Part shown: in pieces, positions 8,626-18,585 of the stretch
Layout: the number at the start of each line of letters is the position of its first letter
Numbering within the stretch: position 1 is the first letter of the stretch
Source of the DNA: Streptomyces sp. RKND-216
GTDB taxonomy: Bacteria > Actinomycetota > Actinomycetes > Streptomycetales > Streptomycetaceae
NCBI RefSeq assembly: GCF_004795255.1
Contig: NZ_SSBQ01000002.1
Coordinates: 1,180,001-1,244,000, forward strand
Length of the DNA stretch: 64,000 bases
Direction: 5' to 3'
The notes under the pieces: model-generated
The model's database searches: none
Seen by the model: the letters and a program-made list of their open reading frames with translations, nothing else
Told to the model about the DNA's origin: nothing
Translations under genes and position numbers: made by a program

Positions 8626-10853
8626 TTGGAGGCGTCGTCCTTCCCGTCCGCACCGTCGTCGGAGCCGTTCTCCTCGTCCTCCAGGACGGGGATGAGGGAC
8701 AGCTTGCCGCGCTGGTCGATCTCGGCGATCTCGACCTGGACCTTCTGGCCGACGCCGAGGACGTCCTCGACGTTCTCCACGCGCTTGCCGCCGACGATCT
8801 TGCGGATCTGCGAGATGTGCAGCAGACCGTCCTTGCCGGGGAGCAGGGAGACGAAGGCACCGAAGGTGGTGGTCTTGACGACCGTGCCCAGGTAGCGCTC
8901 GCCGACCTCGGGCATCGTCGGGTTGGCGATGCCGTTGATCGTGGTGCGGGCGGCCTCGGCGGACGGGCCGTCGGTGGCACCGATGTAGATGGTGCCGTCG
9001 TCCTCGATGGAGATGTCGGCGCCGGTGTCCTCCTGGATCTGGTTGATCATCTTGCCCTTGGGGCCGATGACCTCGCCGATCTTGTCCACCGGGATCTTGA
9101 CGCTGATGACGCGCGGGGCGTGCGGCGACATCTCGTCCGGGATGTCGATGGCCTCGTTCATCACGTCGAGGATGTGCAGCCGGGCGTCGCGGGCCTGCTT
9201 GAGGGCCGCGGCGAGCACCGAGGCGGGGATGCCGTCGAGCTTGGTGTCCAGCTGCAGCGCGGTGACGAAGTTGCGCGTGCCGGCGACCTTGAAGTCCATG
9301 TCACCGAAGGCGTCCTCGGCACCAAGGATGTCGGTCAGCGTCACGTAGTGCGTCTCGCCCTCGATCTCCTGCGAGATCAGGCCCATGGCGATACCGGCGA
9401 CGGGGGCCTTGAGCGGCACACCGGCGTTCAGCAGCGACATGGTGGAGGCGCAGACGGAGCCCATGGAGGTGGAGCCGTTGGAGCCGAGCGCCTCGGAGAC
9501 CTGCCGGATGGCGTAGGGGAACTCCTCACGCGTCGGCAGCACCGGCGTGATGGCGCGCTCGGCCAGCGCGCCGTGGCCGATCTCGCGGCGCTTGGGCGAA
9601 CCCACGCGGCCGGTCTCGCCGACGGAGTAGGGCGGGAAGTTGTAGTTGTGCATGTAGCGCTTGCGGGTCACCGGGGAGAGGGTGTCCAGCTGCTGCTCCA
9701 TGCGCAGCATGTTCAGCGTGGTGACGCCCAGGATCTGGGTCTCGCCGCGCTCGAACAGCGCCGAACCGTGCACCCGCGGGATCGCCTCGACCTCGGCGGC
9801 CAGCGTTCGGATGTCCGTGACGCCGCGACCGTCGATGCGCTTCTTCTCCTTGATGACGCGCTCGCGCACCAGGGACTTGGTCAGCGTCCGGTAGGCGGCC
9901 GAGATCTCCTTCTCGCGCCCCTCGAACTGCGGCAGCAGCTTCTCGGCGGCCAGACCCTTGACGCGGTCCAGTTCGGCCTCGCGCTCCTGCTTGCCGGCGA
10001 TGGTGAGCGCCTGCGAGAGCTCGTCCTTGACGGCGGAGGTGAGGGCCTCGAGGACGTCGTCCTGGTGGTCCAGGAAGATCGGGAACTCACCGGTCGGCTT
10101 GGCAGCCTTGGCGGCGAGGTCGGACTGCGCGCGGCACAGCACCTTGATGAAGGGCTTCGCGGCTTCCAGGCCGGCGGCCACGATCTCCTCGGTGGGAGCC
10201 TCGGCACCGCCCTTGACCAGCTCGAAGGTCTTGTCGGTGGCCTCGGCCTCGACCATCATCACCGCGACGTCGCCGTCGGGCAGCACACGGCCGGCGACGA
10301 CCATGTCGAAGACGGCGTCCTCCAGCTCGGTGTGCGTGGGGAACGCCACCCACTGGCCGTTGATCAGGGCGACGCGGGTGCCACCGATCGGTCCGGAGAA
10401 GGGCAGGCCGGCCAGCTGCGTGGAGCAGGAGGCGGCGTTGATGGCGACCACGTCGTACAGGTGGTCGGGGTTGAGCGCCATGATCGTCTCGACGATCTGG
10501 ATCTCGTTTCGCAGGCCCTTCTTGAAGGAGGGGCGCAGCGGCCGGTCGATGAGGCGGCAGGTGAGGACGGCGTCCTCGCTGGGCCGGCCCTCGCGCCGGA
10601 AGAAGGAACCGGGGATCTTGCCCGCGGAGTACATCCGCTCCTCGACGTCCACCGTCAGCGGGAAGAAGTCGAGCTGGTCCTTCGGGTTCTTGGAAGCGCT
10701 GGTGGCCGACAGCACCATGGTGTCGTCGTCCAGGTACGCCACGGCGGAGCCGGCGGCCTGCTTGGCCAGGCGGCCCGTCTCGAAGCGGATGGTGCGGGTG
10801 CCGAAGGAGCCGTTGTCGATGACAGCCTCGGCGTAGTGGGTCTCGTTCTCCAC
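8622..10853 (-). CDS. pnp: polynucleotide phosphorylase / guanosine pentaphosphate synthetase
   Basis: Phosphorolytic 3'-5' exoribonuclease and polyadenylating enzyme; the Streptomyces enzyme was first named guanosine pentaphosphate synthetase I. The two RNase PH-like domains are complete, with the catalytic-core block [20 protein letters not shown]. They are followed by a KH domain ([18 protein letters not shown]) and an S1 domain ([20 protein letters not shown]) and an acidic tail. Length is 743 aa, as usual. The GTG start has AGGAG about 9 nt upstream. It lies downstream of rpsO across an intergenic hairpin, the standard rpsO-pnp arrangement in which read-through and RNase III processing are known in Streptomyces. 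Confidence 0.97.
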   Translation of the reverse strand: MENETHYAEAVIDNGSFGTRTIRFETGRLAKQAAGSAVAYLDDDTMVLSATSASKNPKDQLDFFPLTVDVEERMYSAGKIPGSFFRREGRPSEDAVLTCRLIDRPLRPSFKKGLRNEIQIVETIMALNPDHLYDVVAINAASCSTQLAGLPFSGPIGGTRVALINGQWVAFPTHTELEDAVFDMVVAGRVLPDGDVAVMMVEAEATDKTFELVKGGAEAPTEEIVAAGLEAAKPFIKVLCRAQSDLAAKAAKPTGEFPIFLDHQDDVLEALTSAVKDELSQALTIAGKQEREAELDRVKGLAAEKLLPQFEGREKEISAAYRTLTKSLVRERVIKEKKRIDGRGVTDIRTLAAEVEAIPRVHGSALFERGETQILGVTTLNMLRMEQQLDTLSPVTRKRYMHNYNFPPYSVGETGRVGSPKRREIGHGALAERAITPVLPTREEFPYAIRQVSEALGSNGSTSMGSVCASTMSLLNAGVPLKAPVAGIAMGLISQEIEGETHYVTLTDILGAEDAFGDMDFKVAGTRNFVTALQLDTKLDGIPASVLAAALKQARDARLHILDVMNEAIDIPDEMSPHAPRVISVKIPVDKIGEVIGPKGKMINQIQEDTGADISIEDDGTIYIGATDGPSAEAARTTINGIANPTMPEVGERYLGTVVKTTTFGAFVSLLPGKDGLLHISQIRKIVGGKRVENVEDVLGVGQKVQVEIAEIDQRGKLSLIPVLEDEENGSDDGADGKDDASK

Positions 10854-11100
10854 CAGGGATATCTCCTCGTCTGCGTCCGTCGCCCGTGTGGCGGCGGACC
10901 GTCTGCGGACGCTCCCTGGGCGGTGCCGGTCTTCGATCGAAGCACCCGGATCCGTGCGGCGCGCTGTGCGTCACTGTGTCCGGGGGCCACTACCGAGGAC
11001 CGGCGTCGTGGGACGCGCCCGGCCTTACTCGGGTCGTGCGGTTGTGCTGTGTGGTTGTGGGACCAGGTTACTCACCTTCCGCCCCACACGAGATACGCGA

Positions 11101-11135
11101 GGGGAGCGGCTCCCGTGTCGCGGGAACCGCTCCCC
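11101..11135 (-). terminator. rpsO-pnp intergenic hairpin
   Basis: A 15-bp stem with one mismatch (11101-11115 with 11121-11135) lies 13 bp beyond the rpsO stop. In Streptomyces the equivalent hairpin acts as a leaky terminator and processing site between rpsO and pnp (established for the family; not demonstrable here). Confidence 0.75.
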
Positions 11136-11147
11136 TGTATTCCGCTG

Positions 11148-11441
11148 CTAGCGGGCGGCGCCGGCCGCGCCGCGGCGGATGCCGAGGCGGTCGACCAGGG
11201 CACGGAACCGCTGGATGTCCTTCTTCGCCAGGTACTGCAGCAGGCGGCGGCGCTGGCCGACCAGGAGCAGCAGGCCACGGCGGGAGTGGTGGTCGTGCTT
11301 GTGGGCCTTCAGGTGCTCGGTGAGGTCCGAGATGCGCGCGGAGAGCAGGGCCACCTGGACCTCGGGGGAGCCGGTGTCACCCTCCTTGGTGGCGAACTCG
11401 GACATGATGGACTTCTTCCGGGCAGCGTCGAGAGACGACAC
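11148..11441 (-). CDS. rpsO: 30S ribosomal protein S15
   Basis: Primary 16S rRNA binding protein of the small subunit. The whole family signature is present, including [19 protein letters not shown], the [19 protein letters not shown] block and [18 protein letters not shown]. The length is 97 aa. The GTG start at 11441 has AGGAG at 5-nt spacing. The gene leads the rpsO-pnp-M16 peptidase transcript on the minus strand. Confidence 0.98.
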   Translation of the reverse strand: MSSLDAARKKSIMSEFATKEGDTGSPEVQVALLSARISDLTEHLKAHKHDHHSRRGLLLLVGQRRRLLQYLAKKDIQRFRALVDRLGIRRGAAGAAR

Positions 11442-11555
11442 GCGTACTCCTCATGGGTTGGGCCGCCGAGCGTCCCCGGTCTACTGCACAGGGAGTCTTC
11501 GGTCACTCGACAGGCCCGGTCAGCTTACCAGCGGTCGTGGACGCCTCCACCCGCC

Positions 11556-11587
11556 CCCCTGCCCACGCCGTGCGGCGTGGGCAGGGG
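11556..11587 (-). terminator. terminator of eccD
   Basis: A perfect 15-bp inverted repeat (11556-11570 with 11573-11587) lies about 45 bp downstream of the eccD stop codon and upstream of rpsO. It separates the secretion locus from the ribosomal gene. Confidence 0.75.
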
Positions 11588-11630
11588 ACCGGGCGGAGGT
11601 CCGTCGTGCGCCGGGGTGGCAGGTGGCGGG

Positions 11631-13088
11631 TCAGCCGATGAGACCGCGCATCTCGCTGTACACGTCGTGCACCGCGAGGCACAGCGGGATCAGTGTGAGC
11701 AGCACGAAGGTCTCGGAGATCTCCATGAAACGGCCCCAGAACGGGGAGAGGCCGGTACGGGGGATGATCAGGCCGATGGCCGTGACCAGCGCCGCGGCGG
11801 CCGCGATGGAGGCGGCGATCCAAATCGTGCGGAAGTCCATGCCGGTGCTGTCGCCCAGGAGCATGTCGCGGACCAGCTCGGTCGGCGGGTTCAGGGAGAG
11901 GCCCAAGGCGAGCAGTGCCAGGGCGCCGAGGCCGGCGACCAGGGCGCAGGAGACCTGAGAGGTGTAGCGGAAGAGGCGGGCGCGGAGCAGCATCGCCAGG
12001 CCGGTGGCCAGTGCCAGGAGCTGCGCCCAGCCGTCGTCGGAGAAGCCGAGCACCGACGCGGCCCCGATGACCACGGCGCAGAAGCCGCCGACCAGACCGA
12101 CGAGAAGTTCATGGCCGCGGCGCGCCTGGGTGGCGATGCGTTCGCCGTCGATCGGGCCCTGGATCTCGCGGCCACCCTCGCGGTCGGACGCGCCGGGACC
12201 GCCGGCGCGCGGCTCGAAGCCGACGGGGAGGCGTGCGAAGCGTGCGGAGAGTCCGGGCAGGAAGGCGATGGTGCCGACGGCGAGGGGCGCGGCGATGGCG
12301 GCGGCCTCCACCGGCTCGATGTCCGACAGGATCGCGATGAAGGTGATGAGGCTGCCGACGGCCGCCGCGACGGCGGCGGAGACGAACGGCCCGTCGCCGC
12401 TGGGGGTGATGGCGATCAGCACGACGGAGGCGAGCAGCACGGCGACGCAGCCGAGGAGGAACTGGAGACGGCCGATGCCGTCTCCCTCGCCGAGAGGCAG
12501 GGCCCCGGAGCCGGCGATCATGATGTGCGGCATGGCGCCGAGGCCGAGCGCGATGGACGAGGCACGGTCGTCGTAGACGCGGGCGCGGACGCAGGCGAGC
12601 GCGACCAGCAGCACACCGGCCGCCGCGGCGATGATGCCCGGCAGGCCGTGCATGTCGTGCTTGACCGGGTCGGCGAACCAGAGCGCGAAGGCCATGAGGA
12701 CGAGGAGGACGCCGCCGCCGGTGAGTCCGGCGATGCGCATCAGCTTCTCGTTCCACAGCGTGCGGTCGCTGCGGACCGCGGAGGCCACGGCGTCGCTGAC
12801 GTCGTCGAACACGGCGGCGGGAAGCGAGTCGGCGAAGGGGCGCAGCAGCAGCACCTCGCCGTCGCGGATGCCGTTGCCGGCGAGCGAGAGGCCCGCCTCG
12901 AGCACCCCTCCGTCGCGGCGGACCAGGTGGTAGCCCGACAGTGACCCCTCGGCCGCGCCGCCGGAAAGCCGGGCGATCTCCGGATAGACGTCGCTGAGCG
13001 GCACCCCCTCGGGCAGCGCGACATCGATCCGCCCGCCGGGAGCTACTACCGTGACGCGGCAGAAGCCGGTCGCTGCGGTCGTGGCCAC
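11631..13088 (-). CDS. eccD: type VII secretion integral membrane protein EccD
   Basis: Membrane channel component of the ESX/T7SS machine. The first ~80 residues form the ubiquitin-like (YukD-type) cytosolic domain (CRVTVVAPGGRIDVALPEGV then the GYHLVRRDG strand). About eleven hydrophobic helices follow, ending near SEMRGLIG. I place the start at GTG 13088 (ATTAATGF), preceded by an AGGGGGA site, giving 485 aa; the frame is open 35 codons further up but has no ribosome-binding site there. It is transcribed divergently from eccC across a 291-bp gap that presumably holds promoters for both; I saw no clear -35/-10 pair in it. Confidence 0.9.
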   Translation of the reverse strand: MATTAATGFCRVTVVAPGGRIDVALPEGVPLSDVYPEIARLSGGAAEGSLSGYHLVRRDGGVLEAGLSLAGNGIRDGEVLLLRPFADSLPAAVFDDVSDAVASAVRSDRTLWNEKLMRIAGLTGGGVLLVLMAFALWFADPVKHDMHGLPGIIAAAAGVLLVALACVRARVYDDRASSIALGLGAMPHIMIAGSGALPLGEGDGIGRLQFLLGCVAVLLASVVLIAITPSGDGPFVSAAVAAAVGSLITFIAILSDIEPVEAAAIAAPLAVGTIAFLPGLSARFARLPVGFEPRAGGPGASDREGGREIQGPIDGERIATQARRGHELLVGLVGGFCAVVIGAASVLGFSDDGWAQLLALATGLAMLLRARLFRYTSQVSCALVAGLGALALLALGLSLNPPTELVRDMLLGDSTGMDFRTIWIAASIAAAAALVTAIGLIIPRTGLSPFWGRFMEISETFVLLTLIPLCLAVHDVYSEMRGLIG

Positions 13089-13379
13089 CTTGATATTCCC
13101 CCTTGCTCGGTACGCGGTATCCGGCACGTCGGTGCGCGGTGTCCGGCGACTCGTTGAATCACGACAACTCGGGCGCTTGTTGAACCGCCCCATGCCCCTC
13201 GCCGCAAAATCTTCTCGGGGAGAGAGCGCGGGTCACCTTACCGCCCCCGGTGGGCGGTCACTCCTCCCGGAGGGCCCCTGCTCACCCGCTAGGATCAACG
13301 CCTGCATGACCGGTAGCTGTTGCAGAGGCGGGGGCATCGGTGCGCAATTGCGAATCTATCGTGAAGGATTGATGTATCG

Positions 13380-16300
13380 GTGAGTGTGGTCATCGTGAAG
13401 CGGCAGCCACGGGTCATGCCGCCGACCGTGCCAGAGGGGGAAGTCCGGCTCGAATCGCCTCCGGAAATTCCGCGGGAAGGCGACCAGGACGTCTGGATGA
13501 ATCTCCTGCCGGTCATGGGCATGGGCGGTTCCGTCGCGTTCTTCTTCATCAGCGATCAGGCGTACATGAAGGTCGTCGGCGGGCTCATGCTCTTCTCGAC
13601 GATCGCCATGGCGGTCGCGCAGTTCGTGAAAGCCCGGCGCGGGGGGCGCGCCCAGATGCCGCAGGAACGGAGGGACTACTTCCGTTATCTCGACCAGGTG
13701 CGCAAGGACGTGCGCAAGACGGCCGAGACGCAGCGGCACGCGCAGCTCTACCAGCACCCCGATCCCGACCAGTTGTGGGCGATCGTCGGTGACGCGAAAC
13801 GGCTCTGGGAACGGCGCCCGGCCGACAACGACTTCTCCTCGGTCCGCATCGGCACCGGCTGGCAGCAGCTCAACACCCCGCTCGTCGCCCCGGAAACGGC
13901 TCCCAAGGAAGAACTCGAGCCGCTTACCGCCGAGGCGATGAAGTCCTTTCTGGACATTCACCGTTCCCTTCCGGATCTCCCCATCGCGGTCAGTCTCCGC
14001 GCCTTCTACCACGTGGTCGTCACCGGCACCACGGACGAGGTGTACGGGAACGTGCGCGCGGCCGTCGGCCAGCTGACGTCGCTGCACTCCCCCGAGGAGC
14101 TGATGGTCGCGGTCGTCTCCCACCCGGGGTCGATGGCCGAGTGGGACTGGACGAAGTGGCTGCCGCACGCGCAGCACCCGTCGCAGGCCGACGGAGCCGG
14201 CCAGGCGCGGCTGTTCTTCGACGACCTCGGGCAGCTGGAGGACTCGCTGTCGAGCCAGCTCGAGGGCCGCGCCCGCTGGACCCGGGACGGCGCCCCCGTC
14301 TCGGACCAGGCGCACCTGGTGGTGATCCTCGACGGAGGGTCCATCCCGCCGGACTCGGCGCTCGCGGGCGCGGAGGGCCTCCAGGGCGTCACCTTCCTCG
14401 AGGTGGCCCCCGGCTCCCTCGACGACCAGATGTCGGGCGGCCTCACCGTGCACGTGCGGGAGAAGGCGCTGGATCTGTACGTCGGCCGCGAGTCGGCGTA
14501 CTCGGGACGGCCCGACCTGCTCAGCTACGAGCAGGCGGAGGCGCTGGCCAGACAGATGGCGCCGTTCCGCATGGGCAGCGGCGAGGAGGGCGAACCGCTG
14601 CTGTCCAACCTGGACTTCACCGACCTGATGGGCATCGGCGACGCCGGCTCGGTCGACGTGGCCCGCACCTGGCGGCCGCGTTCGCTGCACGAGCGGCTGC
14701 GGGTGCCGATCGGCATCGGCGGCGAGGGCGAGCCGGTGATGCTGGACATCAAGGAGGCATCGCAGGAGGGCATGGGCCCGCACGGCCTGTGCGTCGGCGC
14801 GACCGGTTCCGGCAAGTCGGAATTGTTGCGCACCCTCGTGCTGGGCCTGGCCGTGACGCACTCGTCGGAGACGCTGAACTTCATCCTCGCCGACTTCAAG
14901 GGCGGCGCGACGTTCACCGGCATGGCCGACATGCCGCACACCTCGGCCGTCATCACCAACCTGGCCGACGAACTCACCCTCGTCGACCGCATGCGCGACG
15001 CGATCACCGGTGAGCTCAACCGCCGGCAGGAACTGCTGCGCAAGGCGGGCAACTACGCCAACATCACGGACTACGAGAAGGCGCGTGCCGCCGGCGCGGC
15101 GCTGGACCCGATGCCGTCCCTCGTCCTGATCATCGACGAGTTCAGCGAACTGCTGGCCGCCAAGCCCGACTTCATCGAGATGTTCATCCAGATCGGCCGC
15201 ATCGGCCGTTCGCTGGGTGTTCACATGCTGCTCGCCTCGCAGCGCCTGGAGGAGGGCAAGCTGCGCGGCCTGGACACCTTCCTGTCCTACCGCATCGGTC
15301 TGCGGACCTTCTCCGCCGCCGAGTCGCGCACCGCGATCGGCGTGCCGGACGCGTACCACCTGCCGAACGTGCCGGGCGCGGGCTTCCTGAAGTACGACAC
15401 CGAGACCATGGTGCAGTTCAAGGCCGCCTACGTGTCCGGCGTCTACCGCGCAGCCGGCCCGACGCAGGTCAGCCGCTCCGCGCAGACCCGTTCGGCGCTG
15501 TTCACCGCCACCCCGGTGGCGCTGCCCGTGCTGCCCGAGCCGGAGGTGGAGGACACCTCCGACCAGGTGGACGACGCGCTCGCGGACACCGTGCTCGACG
15601 TGATCGTGCAGAAGATGGTCGGCCAGGGCCCTTCGGCGCACCAGGTGTGGCTGCCGCCACTGGACGAGGCGCCGTCCATCGACCAGCTGCTGCCATCCCT
15701 CGCGGCGACGCAGGAACGCGGCCTCACCGCACCCGACTACACGGCACTGGGCCGCCTCACGGTGCCGGTCGCGCTGCTGGACAAGCCGTTCGAGCAGCGC
15801 CGCGACGTGCTGTACCGCGACTTCTCCGGAGCGGCCGGTCACGGCCTGTTCATCGGTGGTCCGCAGTCCGGGAAGTCGACGCTGCTGCGGACCATGATCA
15901 CGTCCTTCGGACTCACCCACACGCCCGCCGAAGTGCAGTTCTACTGCCTCGACTTCGGCGGCGGCTCGCTGCTGGCGATGGAGGAGCTGCACCACGTAGG
16001 CGGCGTCGCCAACCGTCTGGACGGCGAGAAGGTCCGCCGTACGGTCAGCGAGGTCGTGGGCATCCTCAACGAGCGCGAGGAGTACTTCCGCTCCAACAAC
16101 GTCGACTCGATCACCACCTACCGCCAGCGGCGGGCCGCGGGCCAGCTGCCGGACCAGAAGTGGGGCGACGTCTTCCTCGTCGTCGACGGCTGGGCGACGT
16201 TCAAGAACGACTACGACATGCTCGAGGCCGACATCACCGACATCGCCACCCGCGGTCTCGGCTTCGGTGTCCACCTCGTCCTCACCGCGGCCCGCTACAC

Positions 16301-17321
16301 CGAGGTGCGGCCGGCGTTGAAGGACCTGCTGCAGAACCGCGTCGAACTGCGGCTCGGTGACCCGTCGGAGTCGGAGATCGATCGGAAGATCGCGGCGAAC
16401 GTGCCCGCAGGCATGCCCGGCCGCGGCCTGAGCCCGGACAAGCTGCACCTGATGACGGCGCTGCCGCGCATCGACGGCTCCTCCACCGTGGAGGACCTCT
16501 CGGACGCGACCCGGCAGACCATCCACGCCGTCAACGAGCACTGGACCGGGGAACCGGCGCCGTCCGTGCGGCTGCTGCCCACCCTGCTGGACGCGGCCCG
16601 GCTGCCGAAGGGCTCCGACTACCCGGACTACGGCGTCGCCTTCGGCATCGACGAGTCCTCGCTCGCGCCGGTCTTCGTCAACTTCGAGACGGACCCGCTG
16701 TTCGTTGTCTTCGGGGAGAGCGAGTCCGGGAAGAGCGCGCTGCTGCGGCTGCTCATCCACCAGATCACCGAGCGGTACTCGCCGGACCAGGCGAAGATCG
16801 TCGTCGGCGACTACCGGCGTGCGCACCTCCAGGGCGTCCCCGAGGCCCACCTGTCGCGGTACTGCGCGGCGGCGCCGGCGCTCCAGGAGACGCTGGAGGG
16901 CCTGGCAGGTTCGATGTCGCGGCGCATGCCCGGACCGGACGTGACCCCGGAGCAGCTGCGCAACCGCAGCTGGTACGACAGCCCGGACGCCTTCGTCGTC
17001 ATCGACGACTACGACCTGGTGGCCACGGGGCAGAACCCGCTGATGCCGCTGCTGGAGTACCTGCCGTTCGCACGAGACGTGGGCCTGCGCGTCATCCTGG
17101 CCCGCTCCTCCGGCGGCGCCAGTCGCGCCCTGTACGAGCCGGTGATGCAGCGGATGAAGGAGCTGGGTGCACAGGGCCTGGTCCTCGCCGGCGACCGGTC
17201 CGAGGGCGCGCTGCTCGGCAGCATCTCACCGTCGCAACTGCCTGCGGGCCGAGGGTACTTCCACACCCGGCGCCGCAGCGGCCAGCTCGTCCAGACGGGA
17301 TGGATGCCGGCCCGCCACTGA
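13380..17321 (+). CDS. eccC: type VII secretion FtsK/SpoIIIE ATPase EccCa/EccCb (fused)
   Basis: The motor of the ESX system, 1313 aa, with both halves fused in one polypeptide. Two membrane helices lie near residues 40-85. Three tandem FtsK/SpoIIIE ATPase domains follow, with Walker A motifs GATGSGKS (about 474), GGPQSGKS (about 826) and GESESGKS (about 1112). Only the first domain has a canonical Walker B (LVLIIDEFSEL); the second has VVDGW and the third VVIDDYD, the degenerate pattern known for EccC. The GTG start at 13380 is 11 nt from a GAAGGA. A strong hairpin follows the stop, so the DUF397 gene downstream is a separate unit. Confidence 0.96.
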   Translation: MSVVIVKRQPRVMPPTVPEGEVRLESPPEIPREGDQDVWMNLLPVMGMGGSVAFFFISDQAYMKVVGGLMLFSTIAMAVAQFVKARRGGRAQMPQERRDYFRYLDQVRKDVRKTAETQRHAQLYQHPDPDQLWAIVGDAKRLWERRPADNDFSSVRIGTGWQQLNTPLVAPETAPKEELEPLTAEAMKSFLDIHRSLPDLPIAVSLRAFYHVVVTGTTDEVYGNVRAAVGQLTSLHSPEELMVAVVSHPGSMAEWDWTKWLPHAQHPSQADGAGQARLFFDDLGQLEDSLSSQLEGRARWTRDGAPVSDQAHLVVILDGGSIPPDSALAGAEGLQGVTFLEVAPGSLDDQMSGGLTVHVREKALDLYVGRESAYSGRPDLLSYEQAEALARQMAPFRMGSGEEGEPLLSNLDFTDLMGIGDAGSVDVARTWRPRSLHERLRVPIGIGGEGEPVMLDIKEASQEGMGPHGLCVGATGSGKSELLRTLVLGLAVTHSSETLNFILADFKGGATFTGMADMPHTSAVITNLADELTLVDRMRDAITGELNRRQELLRKAGNYANITDYEKARAAGAALDPMPSLVLIIDEFSELLAAKPDFIEMFIQIGRIGRSLGVHMLLASQRLEEGKLRGLDTFLSYRIGLRTFSAAESRTAIGVPDAYHLPNVPGAGFLKYDTETMVQFKAAYVSGVYRAAGPTQVSRSAQTRSALFTATPVALPVLPEPEVEDTSDQVDDALADTVLDVIVQKMVGQGPSAHQVWLPPLDEAPSIDQLLPSLAATQERGLTAPDYTALGRLTVPVALLDKPFEQRRDVLYRDFSGAAGHGLFIGGPQSGKSTLLRTMITSFGLTHTPAEVQFYCLDFGGGSLLAMEELHHVGGVANRLDGEKVRRTVSEVVGILNEREEYFRSNNVDSITTYRQRRAAGQLPDQKWGDVFLVVDGWATFKNDYDMLEADITDIATRGLGFGVHLVLTAARYTEVRPALKDLLQNRVELRLGDPSESEIDRKIAANVPAGMPGRGLSPDKLHLMTALPRIDGSSTVEDLSDATRQTIHAVNEHWTGEPAPSVRLLPTLLDAARLPKGSDYPDYGVAFGIDESSLAPVFVNFETDPLFVVFGESESGKSALLRLLIHQITERYSPDQAKIVVGDYRRAHLQGVPEAHLSRYCAAAPALQETLEGLAGSMSRRMPGPDVTPEQLRNRSWYDSPDAFVVIDDYDLVATGQNPLMPLLEYLPFARDVGLRVILARSSGGASRALYEPVMQRMKELGAQGLVLAGDRSEGALLGSISPSQLPAGRGYFHTRRRSGQLVQTGWMPARH

Positions 17322-17344
17322 GGCGTCCGGGCGTCGCGACCGCA

Positions 17345-17387
17345 CCGGAGCCCGGGCAGGGGAGCCCTTCCCCCGCCCGGGCTCCGG
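17345..17387 (+). terminator. terminator of eccC
   Basis: A 13-bp perfect outer stem (17345-17357 with 17375-17387) extends inward by 4 bp past a bulged A, 24 bp after the eccC stop. Confidence 0.75.
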
Positions 17388-17533
17388 CCGTTGCCCCGCC
17401 CGGCGCCGGGACCGTCGCGAGCGGTCGGAGTCGTCTGATCCCCGCCCGGGCGGAAGCCCGTACGTGCGATGATGACGCAGGGCAACGGCCTCGTACCGTC
17501 CCCGACACGTCACGACGAAGGAGGCGAGCGCCG

Positions 17534-17797
17534 ATGGGCACGCAGCAGGAGAAGGACGAGCTGTACGCGATGGACATCTCCGACGCCGTCTGGGAGTCCG
17601 CACCCGGCGGCCCCGAGGACGAGAAGGTCGAGATCGCCCACCTCCCCGGCGGTGCCGTGGCCATGCGCAACTCCAAGCACCCGGAAACGGTGCTCCGCTA
17701 CACCGAGGCCGAGTGGCGCGCGTTCGTCCTCGGCGCCCGCGACGGCGAGTTCGACCTGGACCCCACCCCGGAGAACGGTGGCGTCCAGACGTCCTGA
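17534..17797 (+). CDS. bldB: DUF397 family protein, probable BldB
   Basis: An 87-aa acidic protein. Its C-terminal half carries the DUF397 signature: GGAVAMRNSKHPETVLRY followed by TEAEWRAFVLGARDGEFD. BldB of Streptomyces, needed for aerial hyphae, is a DUF397-like protein encoded within the ESX locus next to the secretion genes. Position and sequence type therefore suggest this is BldB, although DUF397 proteins are numerous in streptomycetes. In the reference species, as I recall it, bldB sits beside esxBA rather than eccC, so orthology needs checking. The ATG at 17534 has AAGGAGG 10 nt upstream. It is alone between two terminator-bounded units. Confidence 0.7.
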   Translation: MGTQQEKDELYAMDISDAVWESAPGGPEDEKVEIAHLPGGAVAMRNSKHPETVLRYTEAEWRAFVLGARDGEFDLDPTPENGGVQTS

Positions 17798-17838
17798 ACC
17801 GGGGCCCGAATCACATGGTGCGCAGCGTTTCGCGTCGC

Positions 17839-18486
17839 TCAGCTGCCCGCGGCGCCCCGGAGCACGTTCTCCAGGTCTCGGCCGGGGGTCGTGCGTTCGC
17901 CGCTCAGGTTCGCCTGCGAGCGCTGCGCGTTCATCAGGCCCGCCCCGCCGGGGAGGGCGAGGACGCCGTACACACCGGGCTCCCCGGCGAACCAGGCGCC
18001 CTGCTCCAGCTGCGGGTCCCAGCGGTTGTAGCGCCGCGGGTCCCGCGCGGCCATCGTCGGCGACCACGCCGACTCGTCTCCGGAGGCAGGGGGCGTCCTT
18101 TCGGACAGGCCGATCTGCACGGTGACGCCCGTGCCGTCCTTGCCGCCCGGGGCCTTGCGCACCGGCACCTGCCGCCAGGGGCAGACCTCCAGCACCTTCC
18201 GCGCCTTCTTCACCCGGGACAACGCGCCGAGGCAGGAGTAGAGCACGAAGACGTACCCGAGGAGGGCGAGTCCCCCGATCGCGGGCCCGAGCTGGTTGCT
18301 GCCGCGCTTGGCGTAGTCGGTCTCCGCCGTCGCGTTCAGGACCACGCTGAGGGCGAAGAGGCCGACGAAGAGCAGGCTCCACAGCAGGAACCGCATTCTG
18401 ATCCGGTTGCGCGTCCCCTCCCACGCGGCGCGCGTCTCCGGGTGCGCGAACGCCGTGGACTGCGGCGGCTCTTGTGACCTGTTCAT
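17839..18486 (-). CDS. T7SS-locus membrane protein, paralogue A
   Basis: A 215-aa protein with two membrane helices (about residues 34-52 and 69-87) and a C-terminal soluble domain. It shares an ordered set of motifs with the next gene (18586-19413): a cysteine in a second helix ending YSCLG, then a xRVLExxP-type turn, an ERT/acidic region, and the signature LEQGAWFAGEPGVYGVLAL followed by a P-G-x-G-G turn. The C-terminal WFAG block suggests a conserved surface of a compact beta domain. I do not recognise the family. It ends the four- or five-gene minus-strand run that begins at 21717. Confidence 0.75.
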   Translation of the reverse strand: MNRSQEPPQSTAFAHPETRAAWEGTRNRIRMRFLLWSLLFVGLFALSVVLNATAETDYAKRGSNQLGPAIGGLALLGYVFVLYSCLGALSRVKKARKVLEVCPWRQVPVRKAPGGKDGTGVTVQIGLSERTPPASGDESAWSPTMAARDPRRYNRWDPQLEQGAWFAGEPGVYGVLALPGGAGLMNAQRSQANLSGERTTPGRDLENVLRGAAGS

Positions 18487-18585
18487 CGTGATGACTGCCC
18501 CTTCTCTGACCGTTGTCCGGCCGTTCTCCGGTCGCCGTCCGACCGGCCCTCGTCTCCGGCGGGAGACCGACCCGACGGGCCGGAA

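Noticed and set aside
8556..12944. 1462-aa plus-strand open frame opposite pnp, rpsO and eccD
   Set aside because: Shadow frame of the high-GC minus-strand genes; it crosses a terminator and intergenic gaps, and its translation is low-complexity Arg/Gly/Asp-rich.
13356..16850. 1164-aa minus-strand open frame opposite eccC
   Set aside because: Antisense shadow of eccC; translation has no domain pattern, while the plus frame contains three complete ATPase domains.
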